Source: Oxyruncus cristatus (taxonomy: Eukaryota; Chordata; Aves; Passeriformes; Cotingidae). Taken from it: a DNA stretch of 64,000 nt. Position 1 is the first letter of the stretch; every line of letters starts with the position of its first letter. The stretch covers positions 496,423-560,422 of the forward strand of contig VXAY01001965.1 in assembly GCA_013399855.1 (NCBI GenBank). The letters are read 5' to 3'. The notes below the pieces were generated by a model. The model had not been told where the DNA came from and searched no databases. It was given only the letters and a program-made list of their open reading frames with translations. Position numbers and translations under genes: made by a program. Positions 14,693 through 27,004 of the stretch are shown here, piece by piece.

Positions 14693-14698
14693 TTTATT
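14693..14698 (-). promoter_or_regulatory. AATAAA polyadenylation signal of the LTR-like segment
   Basis: The minus strand reads AATAAA (context CATGAATAAATGCC). Its value as evidence is its position between the TATA box and the proposed LTR 3' end at 14499. Confidence 0.45.
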
Positions 14699-14770
14699 CA
14701 TGTCACAGTAACATAGAAACATCTCCAGCTGGTGCCTCTGAGGAGGACCCCCAGCCAAAGAATCCCTGGG

Positions 14771-14778
14771 CTTTTATA
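14771..14778 (-). promoter_or_regulatory. TATA box of the LTR-like segment
   Basis: The minus strand reads TATAAAAG, a consensus TATA box, in context AAGGTATAAAAGCCCAGGG. It lies 73 bases upstream of an AATAAA signal, the spacing of an LTR with a short R region. Whether it is active cannot be told from sequence. Confidence 0.5.
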
Positions 14779-15041
14779 CCTTCACAGTCTACCTGCGCAC
14801 AAGGCTCTCTTTTCCTCCTGAGTTTTTGGCTCCTGCCCCTCTTTCTGTGTCTTTTTAAAGAGCTGTGCCATTAGCCTCTTTTTATTGACAATTAACACAT
14901 GTATTGATATACTGTGGATAACCTTGGAGTTCCTCATCTGGTATGGAAAGAAAACTTCCTGCTGCAAATGCCTTTTCTGCTGTCCTTACCTATTCTGCTA
15001 CGTATTGAACTGGCACCAAATTGCGAGTAGTGTCACTGACA

Positions 15042-16489
15042 AATACTGCATTTAGAAAGGCTGATTTAACAAAGTAGCTGAGCAGCAGGCTGGTTATGGC
15101 AGTGACAGCAGCACTAGGAGGATTTCAAAGCATTGTTACACTTTCTAAATCTTTTCCTTATCATCTTTCCAATTTCTAATTTACTCACTCATTCAATGCA
15201 ATCTCTTTTCAGAAGTCATTCTGTTTCCCTTCTGGAAGTCAAGTAGTAAACTGGAGTCATTCCCTGGTCCACTTACCTTGGATCCTTCTTTTTTTGGCAC
15301 ATAGATATTAAATGACTTATTCAAGCTATTCCAGCACTTAACTTTCTGTATCCTGAGCAGAGTGAAAAGCTGCAATAGGCTGTAGAAGTATGTAATTGGC
15401 CTTTATATGCTGTCAGTTCTCCTGCTAGATATGCCCATGCCAAACACGAAGATGGAAGTGGGAGAGAGGAAAACTAATCTGCAGAAAGCATCACAAATTC
15501 AATTAGAAATGCTTGGTGTGATAGAAATTAGCATTGAACCAAATAAATTCCAAGCTTTGACAGACTGAAGGTCTGAATGCCAGATGCAAAGGGATAATGT
15601 GAGCAAAGGTTGACTAATCACAGGAAGTAGCAGCCAAGATATTGGTGAGATAACCAAGAAACCAGAGAGATGGTTTAATGTCCTGAACTGTGCAAAGCAC
15701 TTGGGAAGGTGCTTGCAGAAGACATCAGCAGTAGCAGACGAGAGTCTGGAGAGAAACAGCTGCTGGAGTAAGACTGGAAACAGATGAAGAGGCAACAACA
15801 GATGTATCCCTCATGGACTTGATTGTATATCCCTTTCTATTCTGTTGGAAATGTAGAATGGCAAGTAGAGAAATCTCACATAACATAGTCTGCTGAATTG
15901 AAGAAAGAATCTGCTAAAAAAACACAAAAAATCAACAGTGACTTGCTTTGCTGAGCAGAGGTCTGTAGAAATGGCAATTGAGAAAACAACTTATGTACCA
16001 GCAACAGCAGGGTTTTTTGCAAAAGGTCATTGAAGATACAGTAAATCATATAAACGTGATTAGATTCATGAAAATCAATGTATTTTTCTGGTATGAGAGT
16101 CTTTGAACAATCCATGCAATATATACAAACTTTATAGCAGAATTCACCTTGGGAATGGTGGCAAACACATTTTGGAGGTCAAAAAATTAGGATTTGAGAA
16201 GAGTTCTTTGAATTTCATGTGATTGATTTTAGACAGATACAAAGCATTTAACTCAGAAAAGAGAAATAATATACACACATTTGAAACAGGTACTACCTGG
16301 CTGTTAGATGGAATAGACAAAAGGCTTATCATGGATCTCAAAATGAATAGAAGACATTAGTGTGATCCTGTTGCAAACCAGGATAGTCTCATTCTTGAAT
16401 GAATCAAGATGACTGTTGGATGTAAGATGTGGGAAGTAATTTTTTTTTTCTAGCTCTTCTTGGCTTTAGTGGATCCGTGGCTGGAGCAG
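15042..16489. other. Non-coding stretch, purine-rich, no repeat firmly identified
   Basis: A CTGGCACCAAATTGCGAG block lies just inside the left neighbour at 15010-15027. From 15440 to 15800 the plus strand is purine-rich with GAAG, AGAG and GGAA words, a texture common to very old CR1 or L2 remnants, but I could not align it to a family. No gene is seen. Confidence 0.4.
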
Positions 16490-16805
16490 AGTCCAACAAC
16501 ATGGTTTAGAGAAGATTGTGAGATGTTGCTGAGAGTAGTAAGAGTAATAAAAGGTTTAGAAAAAGAGACCTATGAAGAAAAAGAAAGGTTGAAATAATTG
16601 CATTTTTTCAGTCTATCAGATAGAAGAATAGGAGGCATGAATTTATTTCATTAGATAAAAACTCTTATAATGATGGCAGTGAATGATTCTCTGTGATCAT
16701 AAGGTCTAAGACAGAGAGAAACCAGATGAATTTTCTGAAAAGACTTAGTTTAGATACTGGGGAAATTTTTGAAAGCCAAGGTTTAGTGAAGCAATATGAG
16801 AAGAT
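16490..16805 (+). mobile_element. Very old CR1/L3-like LINE remnant
   Basis: The order of words follows the 3' part of CR1/L3 reverse transcriptase genes. There is an AGTAATAAAAGGTTTAGAAA block, then CCTATGAAGAAAAAGAAAGG, then TTTTTCAGTCTATCAGATAG (the region that in younger copies reads 'ttcagcctggagaagag'). Next come GAGGCATGAATTTATTTCAT and ACTCTTATAATGATGGCAGT. No reading frame survives. The divergence suggests an insertion older than the songbird repeats in this window. The call is by pattern and could be mistaken in its ends. Confidence 0.45.
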
Positions 16806-16832
16806 GATTGCATAGACTGTTCGTTTTTATTA

Positions 16833-16852
16833 TTTGTTTGTTTGTTTGTTTG
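16833..16852 (+). repeat. (TTTG)5 microsatellite
   Basis: Five uninterrupted TTTG units, followed by a GGTGGTGTG stretch. Confidence 0.9.
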
Positions 16853-18540
16853 GTGGTGTGTTGCTTTTTCAAGAGTCAGTATATATCCTTCTAGTGCTTG
16901 CTTAAGTGGTTTTTATCCTGCCTGAGTGCAGGTGTGACTAGGTGGTGCTCTCAGCTCTGTGATTTCTAGCATTCTGTGCTTAAATGACTGAGAAATTCTC
17001 CAACTACAACAGAAATTTTCTACTCAACCAAAAAGCAGAGAGGCTATTAATCAGGATGTTTTATGGAGCACTCCAATGATTAATGAATTCTTGGTAAAGA
17101 TGAATGAAAATAACCTGCCAATGTGAATGACATTCATTGATTATGAGAAAGTTACTGACTAGCATCAGAGAAAGAAAAATGCTGTACTAAAGCTACCCAA
17201 GCATAACAAAACACTATCTGCAGTTTCTGAGTAACAAGTGGGCTGGATTGTGGCTGACATAGATGAGAAGGAAGAAAAATAGAGCCCAGAGCAGTGCTTT
17301 TTGTCTGTAGTGTACTAATGGTACATTTATATAAAGACCAAAAGGGTCCAACATTGTCTGAGGATGCAGTGTGTGAACTTGGATGAGTCAAAATACCACT
17401 CCTCTCCCATGACAGCAGAAGACAGGGTCCAGAATCCCACACACAGCATAATGAAAGTCCAGGTTCAGACTGTGAAAAGGGAGTTTGGGAGAGAGCTTGG
17501 TTGGGGGTGGAGGGAGAAGGAAGAATGCTAGTGTTCTGCCAAAACACATTTAATTCTGAGTTAAAGAAGCAAAACCCATACACCACTGAATGCTTTCTGC
17601 AAATAAATTTGAAAGAAATTTTTTACTCCCTTATTTTTAGACTTGAACTTGGGCCAAATTCCTTTGAAAAGGTGGAGAGTGAACAACTACCAAGATATCT
17701 TAGTTTCCAAATACCATTTATTTTCTCATTGGAAAAACTTATTGCTTCATCAGGACCGTGAGAAAAAGATTGGGTGCTTTTTTTTCCTGGTGCAAACACC
17801 CTTTTTTCATGGGTTTCTGTAACCAAACCACTCGGATACATGTTCTGTCTCAGTTTTCTGGATACTTCTGTATTACAAATGATAACACCTACAACTGCAG
17901 TGAGCAGGAGAAAAAGTAAGATTAAACCAGAAAAGAAGCAATTTTGAGCAGAAAAAAAATGAACAAAATATGTGGAAAATGTCAAGGCTGAACTGACCAG
18001 AAGTCACAAGAAGCAAGTTGAAGAGCCACCACCACCTGCTGCACAACTCTGCATTAGCATTTCTACTTCTCTGTTAGAGTGCATAAAGAAAGACATTGCG
18101 ACAGAATAGGGATTACTTACATGGAAAATGCAATAAAGTGTGGTCAAACAAATTGTACTTTGGGCTTATTGTGATTACAGCAGTCAGGGATGAAACCGAA
18201 GAAATGGGAAGAATATTACTATTGTGTCAATAAATGTAATTAAGACTGAGATGATAATTTTATTCAGAATCTGTATTTCCTGCCTGCTAATGTCTCTCTC
18301 ATAAATTTACCTTTCCAGATGATGCATCTCATATTAGTTCTATTCTAGTTCATTCTATAGTACATTTCTATTAGAGAAAAGCGGAAGAAAAAGAAACTGT
18401 ATTACAAACAACATCAGTTTCTAGCATTAAGAATGAATTAATTGAAAGAAAAATGTGTTAGGGATGCTTTGTCCTGGTTATTCTAAACTCCAATTGAATT
18501 GTCACAAAATCTTAAATTACCTGTGTGGAAGGGAAATGTC

Positions 18541-18566
18541 TGCTTGCTTGCTTGCTTGCTTGTTTG
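18541..18566 (+). repeat. (CTTG)n microsatellite
   Basis: Five uninterrupted CTTG units at 18543-18562, preceded by a partial unit and followed by a TTTG variant. It lies about 100 bases before the GC-rich island. Confidence 0.9.
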
Positions 18567-18669
18567 ATTTTGTTATAGACCTATTTATACTTTGTTATTC
18601 TTTGCTAACTCAAAATTTTGCTTGTGTATAAAACATAAACTTTGATAGACGTGGTACAATCTTTCTCTA

Positions 18670-19130
18670 AAACATGTGAGTGGCAGGGAAAGCCTGTGGA
18701 GGCAGGATGGAGAGAAGCATTGTTGCCCAGGAACCACTGCGGGTCCTGTGGGCCCACTGTTGTGAGTCTTGGCTCCCACAGCCAAGGAACAGTGGAGAGA
18801 GCCTCTTTCCACTGCTGATCCTGAGGTCAGGTTCTTGGGCAGCAAGATTGGATCCTGTGTCACCCCTGGCCCTGGGAGCTGCTGTCTGCTGCATCTCAGC
18901 CCAGCTTCAGTCCCTCTGCCTCACAGCCCTCACAGCGATTGCCCTGTGGGTCCAGACCCTGTCCCCACGGTCCTGTCCAGCCATCCAAGGGTTGTGTCTG
19001 GCCCTTGTTCCCTTCACTGAGCCTGATCCTGTCTCCCACCCATGTACATCCTGGCCTGTCACTGAGCAGAAGAGACTGCTCAGAGTGGCTGAGTGCCTCT
19101 GATTCTACCAAACAGCAGTGCAGGGATTAA
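18670..19130. other. GC-rich island of unknown origin
   Basis: Composition rises abruptly from the AT-rich surroundings to a GC-rich, CCT/CTG-dominated block, then falls again. Several overlapping frames of 60-140 codons are open on both strands (the longest is 18680-19102, plus), as expected where stop codons are rare. None shows a domain or motif that I recognise, and there is no convincing splice-site pair. CpGs are few, so it is not a classic CpG-island promoter. It could be an old insertion such as a repeat 5' region, or a non-coding exon. Confidence 0.45.
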
Positions 19131-22100
19131 TGGCCGAAGTCCTGTCAAGGGTAGTGGCCCTGTGACTGCTTCTGAAGGTAATATTCAAGAGTACATCCTC
19201 AACACACTCAGTCTCCCATGAGGCAAGACTTAGGCACGTGCCAGTCATCCCAGTCATTCTTGTTTGCGCAAAAATGATCCGGAACACTTGGCTGTGTTGA
19301 AGCAGCTGTGATCACTGACGGTGGTTGTACAAGTTGTGGTCCTGCAGCAGGCATGGGACTAGGCAGAGATCTTCATACAGGAATATGTCCTGATGCTGGG
19401 GACAGGCGTTTGCAAAAACTCAAATTCAGGATCACAGAAGGAGAATATCTGGGAGACCTGACACATGGAAAAAATACAACAAACACCACAAAGGACGCCT
19501 TGGGTACCTCATAGGATTTAAAGGGCAATGCCTCTGTTTTCCTCAATTCCGTGGTAACTTCTCCATCTGCAACAAATATTGCAGACACTGTGGAACAGGT
19601 GTCAGAGAAGACAAATGGGCACCTAAAGTGTGTGGAACTGTAGTGAAATATACAATCATAAGGAATTGTTGTATAGGGTCTAGCTGTCTTCAAGGGATGA
19701 CTTGTATTGCAGTGACTTAGAGAAAAACTGTGGATGATGAATAAGTTAAACCTAGTTAATTTCTTAATTCATTACAATATTCTTTCCTATAAGCAGCTTG
19801 GAAAATTATTGACTAAACAAACAAACAAATCCTAGGTTGATTTTTGGCTGGCAACTACTCCAGCACTAAATCAAGTGTTGAATCTAAAGCAGCAGTATGC
19901 TTATCAGCCTCAGGTCATGTCCTTAATGCTCAATGAAAGGGAAACCTGTTTCTCATTCAGTGATTGCTCAGCTATAATAAACTGCTAACATTTTTTAATT
20001 TGATACTTTACATACTCATTAAACTCTGGTATCATATAACAGTGCAGAAGGTTTGACTTTTTCCCCAGGAGCAATTTTCTCCTGAAGCCTGAACATTTCA
20101 TTGCTGTTCTGTAATTTAAAGGGTTATGGAGACTTGGTGGAATAAATTTACAATGTTTATGAAAATAGCCAAATGCAAAGACAAACTTAAAAAACCACTC
20201 AGCTTCAGCACTTATGCTGTTTGATGGCTTCAAGTCACATACAGGGGACAAGTTTTGAACAGAGAACTTTAAACTATTAAACTATTAAATTTACTCTTAA
20301 TCTCCACAGGAAGGGAAAAGAAAGCTACAGCATAACTATGTTAAAAACTGATTTATTATAATAGTTTTTTTACCAATATATATAAAAAAACCAACCAAAC
20401 AAACCCCAAAGCAACCCACACAACCATATTAAATTTATTTATCCACTTAGAGAATACAGAGAAAGTACTCATCAAAGTGCCTTACATAACAGATTGACTA
20501 ATCCAATATCAGAAAATACAACAAGCAGTTAGGCATCAAAGCTTAAGCTTTCATTTTCCTTCAGAGTGTATTTCTACATTAGTCAGAGGGGGTGGGAATG
20601 GGCATGAAAGCTGTGTTAAATCATCCATTGCAAAGGGAAAATAATAAAGAATTCAGGTTAATGGTTAGAAAGAACTTTAAAATTAATTAAACAAAGCAAC
20701 AAAACACAAGAGGTTATAATTTATTGAACTAGGTGTGCACATTGTGAAGCATAATACTATATGCCAAAGCACAGCCAGTCACCTGAGGTGCCTATTAGTA
20801 GACCAATTAGCAGGTTTTAGTGGGAATATAGTGGTGATATACAACCAAAAAATAATTTTGTTTCCCCATTGTAATCTCCTTCTTACCTCAACCTACGTAG
20901 CGGCTCCTTAGGAGCTTCTGCATGAGGTGATGATATCAGTCAATTCTCCACTATTTTATGAGTTGTTTTTGCAAGCTGATCCCCTTTGAAGACTCAGTGT
21001 CTGTGTCTATATTGCTATGACATTCAAACCTTGAGTCTAAACTCCGTTGTCATCCACTTTACAAACACTTTGTTTAGTTTTGTTTAGTTTTCTCCATCAA
21101 AAGTGAGCTAATTGATTCTCTATGCAGGAAAGCACAGGCAGGGTGATAGTTTTTTGTGGTAGTAAAAAAATAATTCAAATTTGTGATCCCCTTCAAGACA
21201 GCATGAAGGAAACCACCCCCAGTCATTTGCTGTTAAAAGCCAATCACTGAACTTGAGCACTGCTATCACAGGCAGTGTGCTCGTGGCTTTCTAGATAGAG
21301 AGGTTGAGTGTTATCTGAAGTTAGCTGAAGCAAAGTGTATCTCAGAAAAGGCAAAACACTAATGCTTACAGAAGAGTAGATGCTGCCTCATGGCTTCAAA
21401 AATAAGCAAGCACTCTAGAGATGTGTCTGTCTTTCTTTACAAAATGTTATAGCACAAACCACAGAGTAAACATAGATTGACAATATTTCTCAAGAGAAGA
21501 AAAAGGCAAAAAGAAATTGCAGAGCTGGGGAGAAATGAAACTAGAGGAGTGGTAGAAAAATAGAAACCTCAACAGGCGCTTATGTAAATATTGGAGTATA
21601 GAAGGAAACAGAGGATTGTGGAGACGATAAAAAAAACCCCAAAACAAGAGCTGTGAAGCCAAAACACCAGAGTAGAAACAGAAAGAAACAACAGGGATAG
21701 AAGAATTTTTTTTTTTTTTTTTCTGAAGGTAGGATTTGCTGCAGAGTTGTGGTTGAAATTCAGGCTGAGAATGATCTTCTACTTGTGAAAGATTCAAGAG
21801 ATGACATATAGATTAGAATTTCATTGTGAGATCAGATTTATGATCCCTCTTTAGTCCAGAACCAGCTCCAGCAGTGGTTATGTATTGCTGATACAAAAAT
21901 CTAATAATCCTGGAGTAGCCAATCCTTGTATAAGTCTCCCATACAAGTCCCATTTATTTCCTAAAAGTTATGGATTGTTTCAAGATTAAAAGTCATCTTG
22001 CTTTATTTCACACATAAGCTCCAGATATTCATGTTGTTCTTATAAACCTCTAATACTTCTTTGAATCTTTTTAAGCTCTTTACATTAGCCAATAACAAGT

Positions 22101-25100
22101 TTAACATGCTCTACTGGGCCCTATACTGATTTTTCCTCTGGAAAGCTCTGTTTCTCTCAGATGGGAAAAGAGAGGGATAACTACACTCACAATCTTTTGA
22201 TACTTCAGTTGGTGCCTGAAGTTAGATGGGGTGATTCTGGTAATAAATTACCATCTCTGATATGTGTACATCTAAAGTAGCATTTAACTCAGGTGAGGAA
22301 AACCTTCACAGCAAATCTTCCAACTGTAACCACTTTGGTTTGCAATATGGAGTTAAACAAGAATACATAAACTGAATTACTTTAGGATGATATCAATCAA
22401 AATAATTCCAAATGCTATATGGTAGTCAGTAAACGGTGCAAGGCTGGAAATAGTCTGAGGTAGATCTCCAACAAAATGTATATAGTACGGACATCAGGTT
22501 TCAGCAACACTCCATAGATATGCTTCTATTGCCTATCATAAACTAATGCAAACATAATCATCTTTAATCAGTTTTACAGAAATAAAGTTCTTCACTAGAA
22601 ATGCTTTTCTGATTTTGTTTTGTTCACTTCTCCAAAGGATGCCCTATTCTTGACATATTGGAAGAAACAAATCAGTAAATAGAGGTGAAGTAAGTTAGGT
22701 TCAAGTGAGTGCTATCTGAATTTGTAGAGAGCCCGAATTTGTGGTGGAAGAGAGGTGATGAAATTCAATAACTGATTGAGAGAGGGTGCATCAGTAGGTA
22801 GAGATGTGGAAAGATTGAATCTCCCTTGAGAAGATGGAAGGACAGTTCAGTAATTGGGAACAGCAAGGACCCATTTGGAGGGCAGAGAGGAAAAGAGAAG
22901 TAGTTAAGATAGTATAGTTGTGTTCAGATCTTCAGCTCCAATGAACTGAAAATTAAAAGAGAACAGACTGGGAAAAATGTTACATTGTTTTGTGTTGTTG
23001 AAACACAGAAAGTTTTTTTATCATCAATGCACATTTGTGATTGCTAATTTTTGTATAAAGGGAGTTTATAAAACAATTATATCTGTTCCTCTGGTAATGA
23101 ACTAAAAATAATGAACATTTTGCAAAGAACCTGGACTTTTCCTACATGTTTCAGGTATACCCAGACCTATTGTGCATGCATGGTATAGTACTAGGATTAT
23201 ACACTGTAGTATTATTCAGATATGCAAAGTCCCATTGACATAATAGTCAGGGGAGAGTATGGCTTAATGTATCTGTAATCCACATATTAAAGCTCTCTAA
23301 GTATGATTTGACATGACAGCCCATAATGCCTCTAAGCTTTAACTTTCTATTGTGCCTGTGACATTTACTCCACAAATTACAGTATAGAACTGTCTTATGA
23401 AATTCCATTTATGATGCATACTTTGTTACATTTATTTTTATTTATATATATATGCATATCTGTACATTCATGTAGATGTCTACAGCTTTTAAATATCTAC
23501 CCCAATAAGATGAGAATTCAGAGATAAGTCCTTCTTCCAGTCTTTAGTTCCCCCTGCTGTGCCTATGTGTTGAAGTTAAGTAACCTTGAAAGGCTTTAGA
23601 ATGTGTCTGTGCCATCAGCAGGGGAGTAAAAAAGGAGGTGTATATGGGAGCACTAATACTTAAACTGCAAGCTGCCAACTCCACTGATATGTCACAAATG
23701 CCCAGGGAGCCACTGCATGCCATAAGCATCCTCCTGCATTCTCATCAAACACTCACTAGATACGGTAAGTTGCTATTCCCTAGCCCGCAGTTGCAGGAAG
23801 GATCCTGGAGGGCTTGATAGCTGACCCTCTCCCAAAGATTGTGGGTATCAGTGCCACAGAGTTAATGGAGCTGGGCACAGTGGTAGTTGTGTTCTCCCTT
23901 ACAAAGTCCCCTCGGTTTTATGAAAAGTTGAGATGCCAGCCACGGGGGACAGGAAGCTGCAAATTTCTTCAAAGGACCTAAGTGCAGCTGAAATAGGTAC
24001 AAGTGACCATAAGACAGACCTGCTGCCAGGCTCTATGACGGACTTATGTGACTACACTAATAATTAGTTTTGAGACAAAAATGCATAATTGAGACTGGTG
24101 TTATCTGTGGGTGCTAGAACCTGTCTTCTTGCACAGTGGAGTAAGCTACTTAATGGTGTGTGCTTTGGATGTTTAACTAGGCATATGATGATTTTTCATC
24201 AGTGTTAGCAAAAAAGCTGTATCTGTCACAGGCAGAAGACAGCTCCAAAACCAGCCCTAGCCAGCTAATGTTCATAACCCCAAGAAATTGCTCTTTGAGA
24301 TTTTTTAATGGGCCGAAGGGGTGTGTCATGGCAGTAAGCACGTGTGAAGGAAGAGGAACTCTAAGTAACAAATTTATATTTGAATTATATTGAAAATAAT
24401 CTAATAATCAGTGTGTCATATATATATATGCATACAGACATAAATACTTATACAGAGAGAGCTTTTAAAATAAGTGCCTTCATGAGTTTAGAGAGTCATA
24501 ATTTTATGACAGTGCAGGGTAGGGAGAGAAGACGCAGGCAAATGTTATTTTAATGACCTTAACAGATCACGCACTTACATCTCTAAGCCCTTCTCTGCTC
24601 ACACTGCCATGCCATCATTAGCTCCATGTAATACTCCTAATACAATATTCTTTGTCTTTTCCTTGAAGAATGAGACTGCCTGTCTATATGATTAAATTAC
24701 TACAAAGAAAAGGTCTCTCAGTGCTCTTCCTATACAGCAGATCCTGTGGAGAAATATGATAGTCCTCATTATGCAGCATTCCTTTCACTGGGCCTGATCG
24801 GGTTCCACTAACAGGAAATGTTCAAATTGCCAATACTCATTTGCATAGCTTGCCTATTTGCCTGCTACTTTTCCACTGGGACCTGTCCCAGGCTGCTTCA
24901 AAACCTTTCAGTGAACATTTATATTAGTCTGTTTTTTCTGCTCTTATGGTTGTGATCTGACTGATGTCTTTTTATGGTGTCTTTTAAACATTTATCTCCC
25001 TGCTTACTGCTGCCCAAGCAACACATTTCCTGAGTCTCGTCTATAGAATAACACCAGAGACTCTTCCTTTCAATAACTTCTAATTAGGCAGCTGAGGTTG

Positions 25101-26867
25101 AGGTCTGAGCAAAGCAATTTTAAGGGTAACTTCCTTGAGCTGGCTCCAGTTGCTTCCTGCTTACCAGAGCTCACTGCTTAAGAAGCTTATCAGCTAACTT
25201 CTGCTGGTGAGACACTTGCCAATCATCTGACATTACTCTTGCACTGTATCAATGAGCTGGACTGCCATTTTGAGAATAATAAGAATTAGAAAGAGCAACT
25301 GACCTTGTACAAAGGAGTGTTATGGCTTGCATGCAGAACACAGCCACTGTTGCAAGCAATGATTCCATTTCTAGGACCCATAGAGTATTAGGTGAAAATA
25401 TTGCTACTTCTGCCTGGAATCCATGCAAAGCTGGCCTTTGCATAGCCTGTCTTTTCTGCTCTTGATGTTGGTTGCCTTGAAATTTTTCAGGTACTCTCCC
25501 CTGACTATTATGTCAATGGGAATTTGCATATTTGAATAATGGTTCCCTTTTGTTGTTTTCCCTCCCCTCACGTCACTGCCTGACAACATTACTTTAAAGG
25601 CAAACAAGTTTTCTGGTATGTTGTTCTTAATTCTGCTTTTTCACAAAATGACAGTTCAGTCAGTGTAAGCATCCTTAAACTTGGAGAGGTATGCAGCATC
25701 AGAGTTGTTTCCAAGAACTTTGGATTGGACATTGCCTCATTTAGCCCACAGGTGAAATTAGAAAGTCTCCATCTTTTTATTGCAACTTGGATAAAAATAT
25801 GGGGTTTTGTTTTCTACTATGTTTAAGCAAAACCTTTACAGATATGAAGCGTAAGCATTTTTTTTTTATTTCTGCTATTCCTTCTCAAACCTTTCCCTCC
25901 TTACTAAACAGTAGGACATAGTTATGTCATTATTCCTGCTGAACCTAGTGTACTTCATCCATTAGTCAGTAAAGAAATTGGGGGAAAAAACACAAAAAAG
26001 TACATTTGAATCTATATTTGGTATAGAATAAAAATGTTAATCTGTCCAGACTAAGATTTTGCAATATAGATGTGAGGAAGAAAAACCAAAACAAAAAGAT
26101 AAGAAATTATGGTTTCATAGTGTTCTCTTATTACAGAGTTGTCCCTGAAAGAGCACCTACAATTTACAATGTATGAAGAATTGTATAGGTTTTAAATATA
26201 ATGCTTAATCTTTTCTTTTCATAGTGTTCATTTGAAACTGCAGAATTTTTTAAAGAATTAACCAGTATCAACAGTCCTGAAGTTCTAAAAACAAATAGGG
26301 GATGTTTACCATTCAATCAGTTTCTCCATGCATTTTCCATGATGATATATTTAAAACAGCTAGATTCTTACTAAAAGCATTAATTGACTCTATGGAGCTC
26401 TGTGCTTTCACGATTATTTCAATGGAAAGATGAATGATTTCCATGATAAGCATATTCTAAATACCCAGACACTTAGAGAAAGATAGAGATAGGACAGAAC
26501 TTTATCCTTTGTGTAAGACTTTGAGATGGGGAAGAAGATTCTTCTGATTTTTCTTCATCCCATATGTTAGGCCATGCCACAACTCATTTCTGACCACGTT
26601 GCCTTATGCTTTATTGGCTGCTTGCCCATTCCTTGGGGCAATTTCACAACATGTGTCTTGAGTTGTATTTGATTCACTCCTCTGAGGTTGATTTTGTCCC
26701 TTGGTGCCAATGTCTGTAATATAATTGCCTGTGCACAGGCTGCTTGCAGACAGAATTCTTCTGCTGGGTACATTTTGACACACCCCATGTGGTCCTCATG
26801 GTTTGCCAAAGCACTTGCTGCATTACAACCTGTTTTCTTGTAAGCAACAAGTGCCTTCCATGATGTC

Positions 26868-27004
26868 TTTTTTTTTTATTTTTTTTTTATTTTTATTTTT
26901 TTATTTTTCCCTTTGCTGTCCAGGCATTATTTTTGTTAATATACATATATACGTGGGTGTTTGTTGTTGTTGTTGTTTGTTTGTTTGTTTTTGTTTTTGT
27001 TTTT
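26868..27004 (+). repeat. Compound low-complexity T-rich tract, (TTG)n and (GTTT)n
   Basis: A T-run broken only by single A residues occupies 26868-26910. After about 45 bases of mixed sequence follows (TTG)n at about 26959-26977, passing into (GTTT)n and T5G units up to 27004. It accounts for the cysteine- and phenylalanine-rich frame at 26803-27087. Confidence 0.85.

Larger units (their letters stand above)
14499..15041 (-). mobile_element. LTR-like segment with TATA box and polyadenylation signal
   Basis: The segment has several marks of a retroviral long terminal repeat read on the minus strand. Its ends are near-matching terminal inverted repeats: TGTCAGTCACA at 14499-14509 and the complement of 15031-15041, TGTCAGTGACA (10 of 11). 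It carries a TATAAAAG box (complement of 14771-14778) and, 73 bases downstream, an AATAAA signal (complement of 14693-14698). The proximal part is more GC-rich than its surroundings. The TG...CA termini and the order promoter, then polyadenylation signal, fit U3-R-U5. The five bases on each side (GACTC and AATAC) do not match, so no target-site duplication is seen. No internal retroviral sequence is recognised on either side. The family is not identified and the boundaries rest on the inverted repeats only. Confidence 0.5.
16806..18669. other. Unique non-coding stretch with two microsatellites
   Basis: No gene is recognised. The 144-codon minus-strand frame at 17152-17586 and the partly overlapping 120-codon frame at 17623-17985 show no domain that I know. 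The second has a hydrophobic run that would pass as one membrane segment (leucine, valine and isoleucine near its middle), which is common in AT-rich chance frames. Microsatellites at 16833-16852 and 18541-18566 are listed separately. Confidence 0.5.

Noticed and set aside
15010..15027. TGGCACCAAATTGCGAG as a retroviral primer-binding site
   Set aside because: It begins with TGG as a primer-binding site would, but it lies inside the U3 end of the minus-strand LTR-like unit, and no plus-strand LTR ends just before it.
17152..17985. 144- and 120-codon minus-strand frames close together
   Set aside because: They lie in different frames without a splice-site pair joining them, and I recognise no motif. 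The hydrophobic run in the second is common in AT-rich chance frames.
16833..18566. TTTG and CTTG repeats as CRISPR-like or regulatory arrays
   Set aside because: The units are four bases long and have no spacers; they are ordinary microsatellites.
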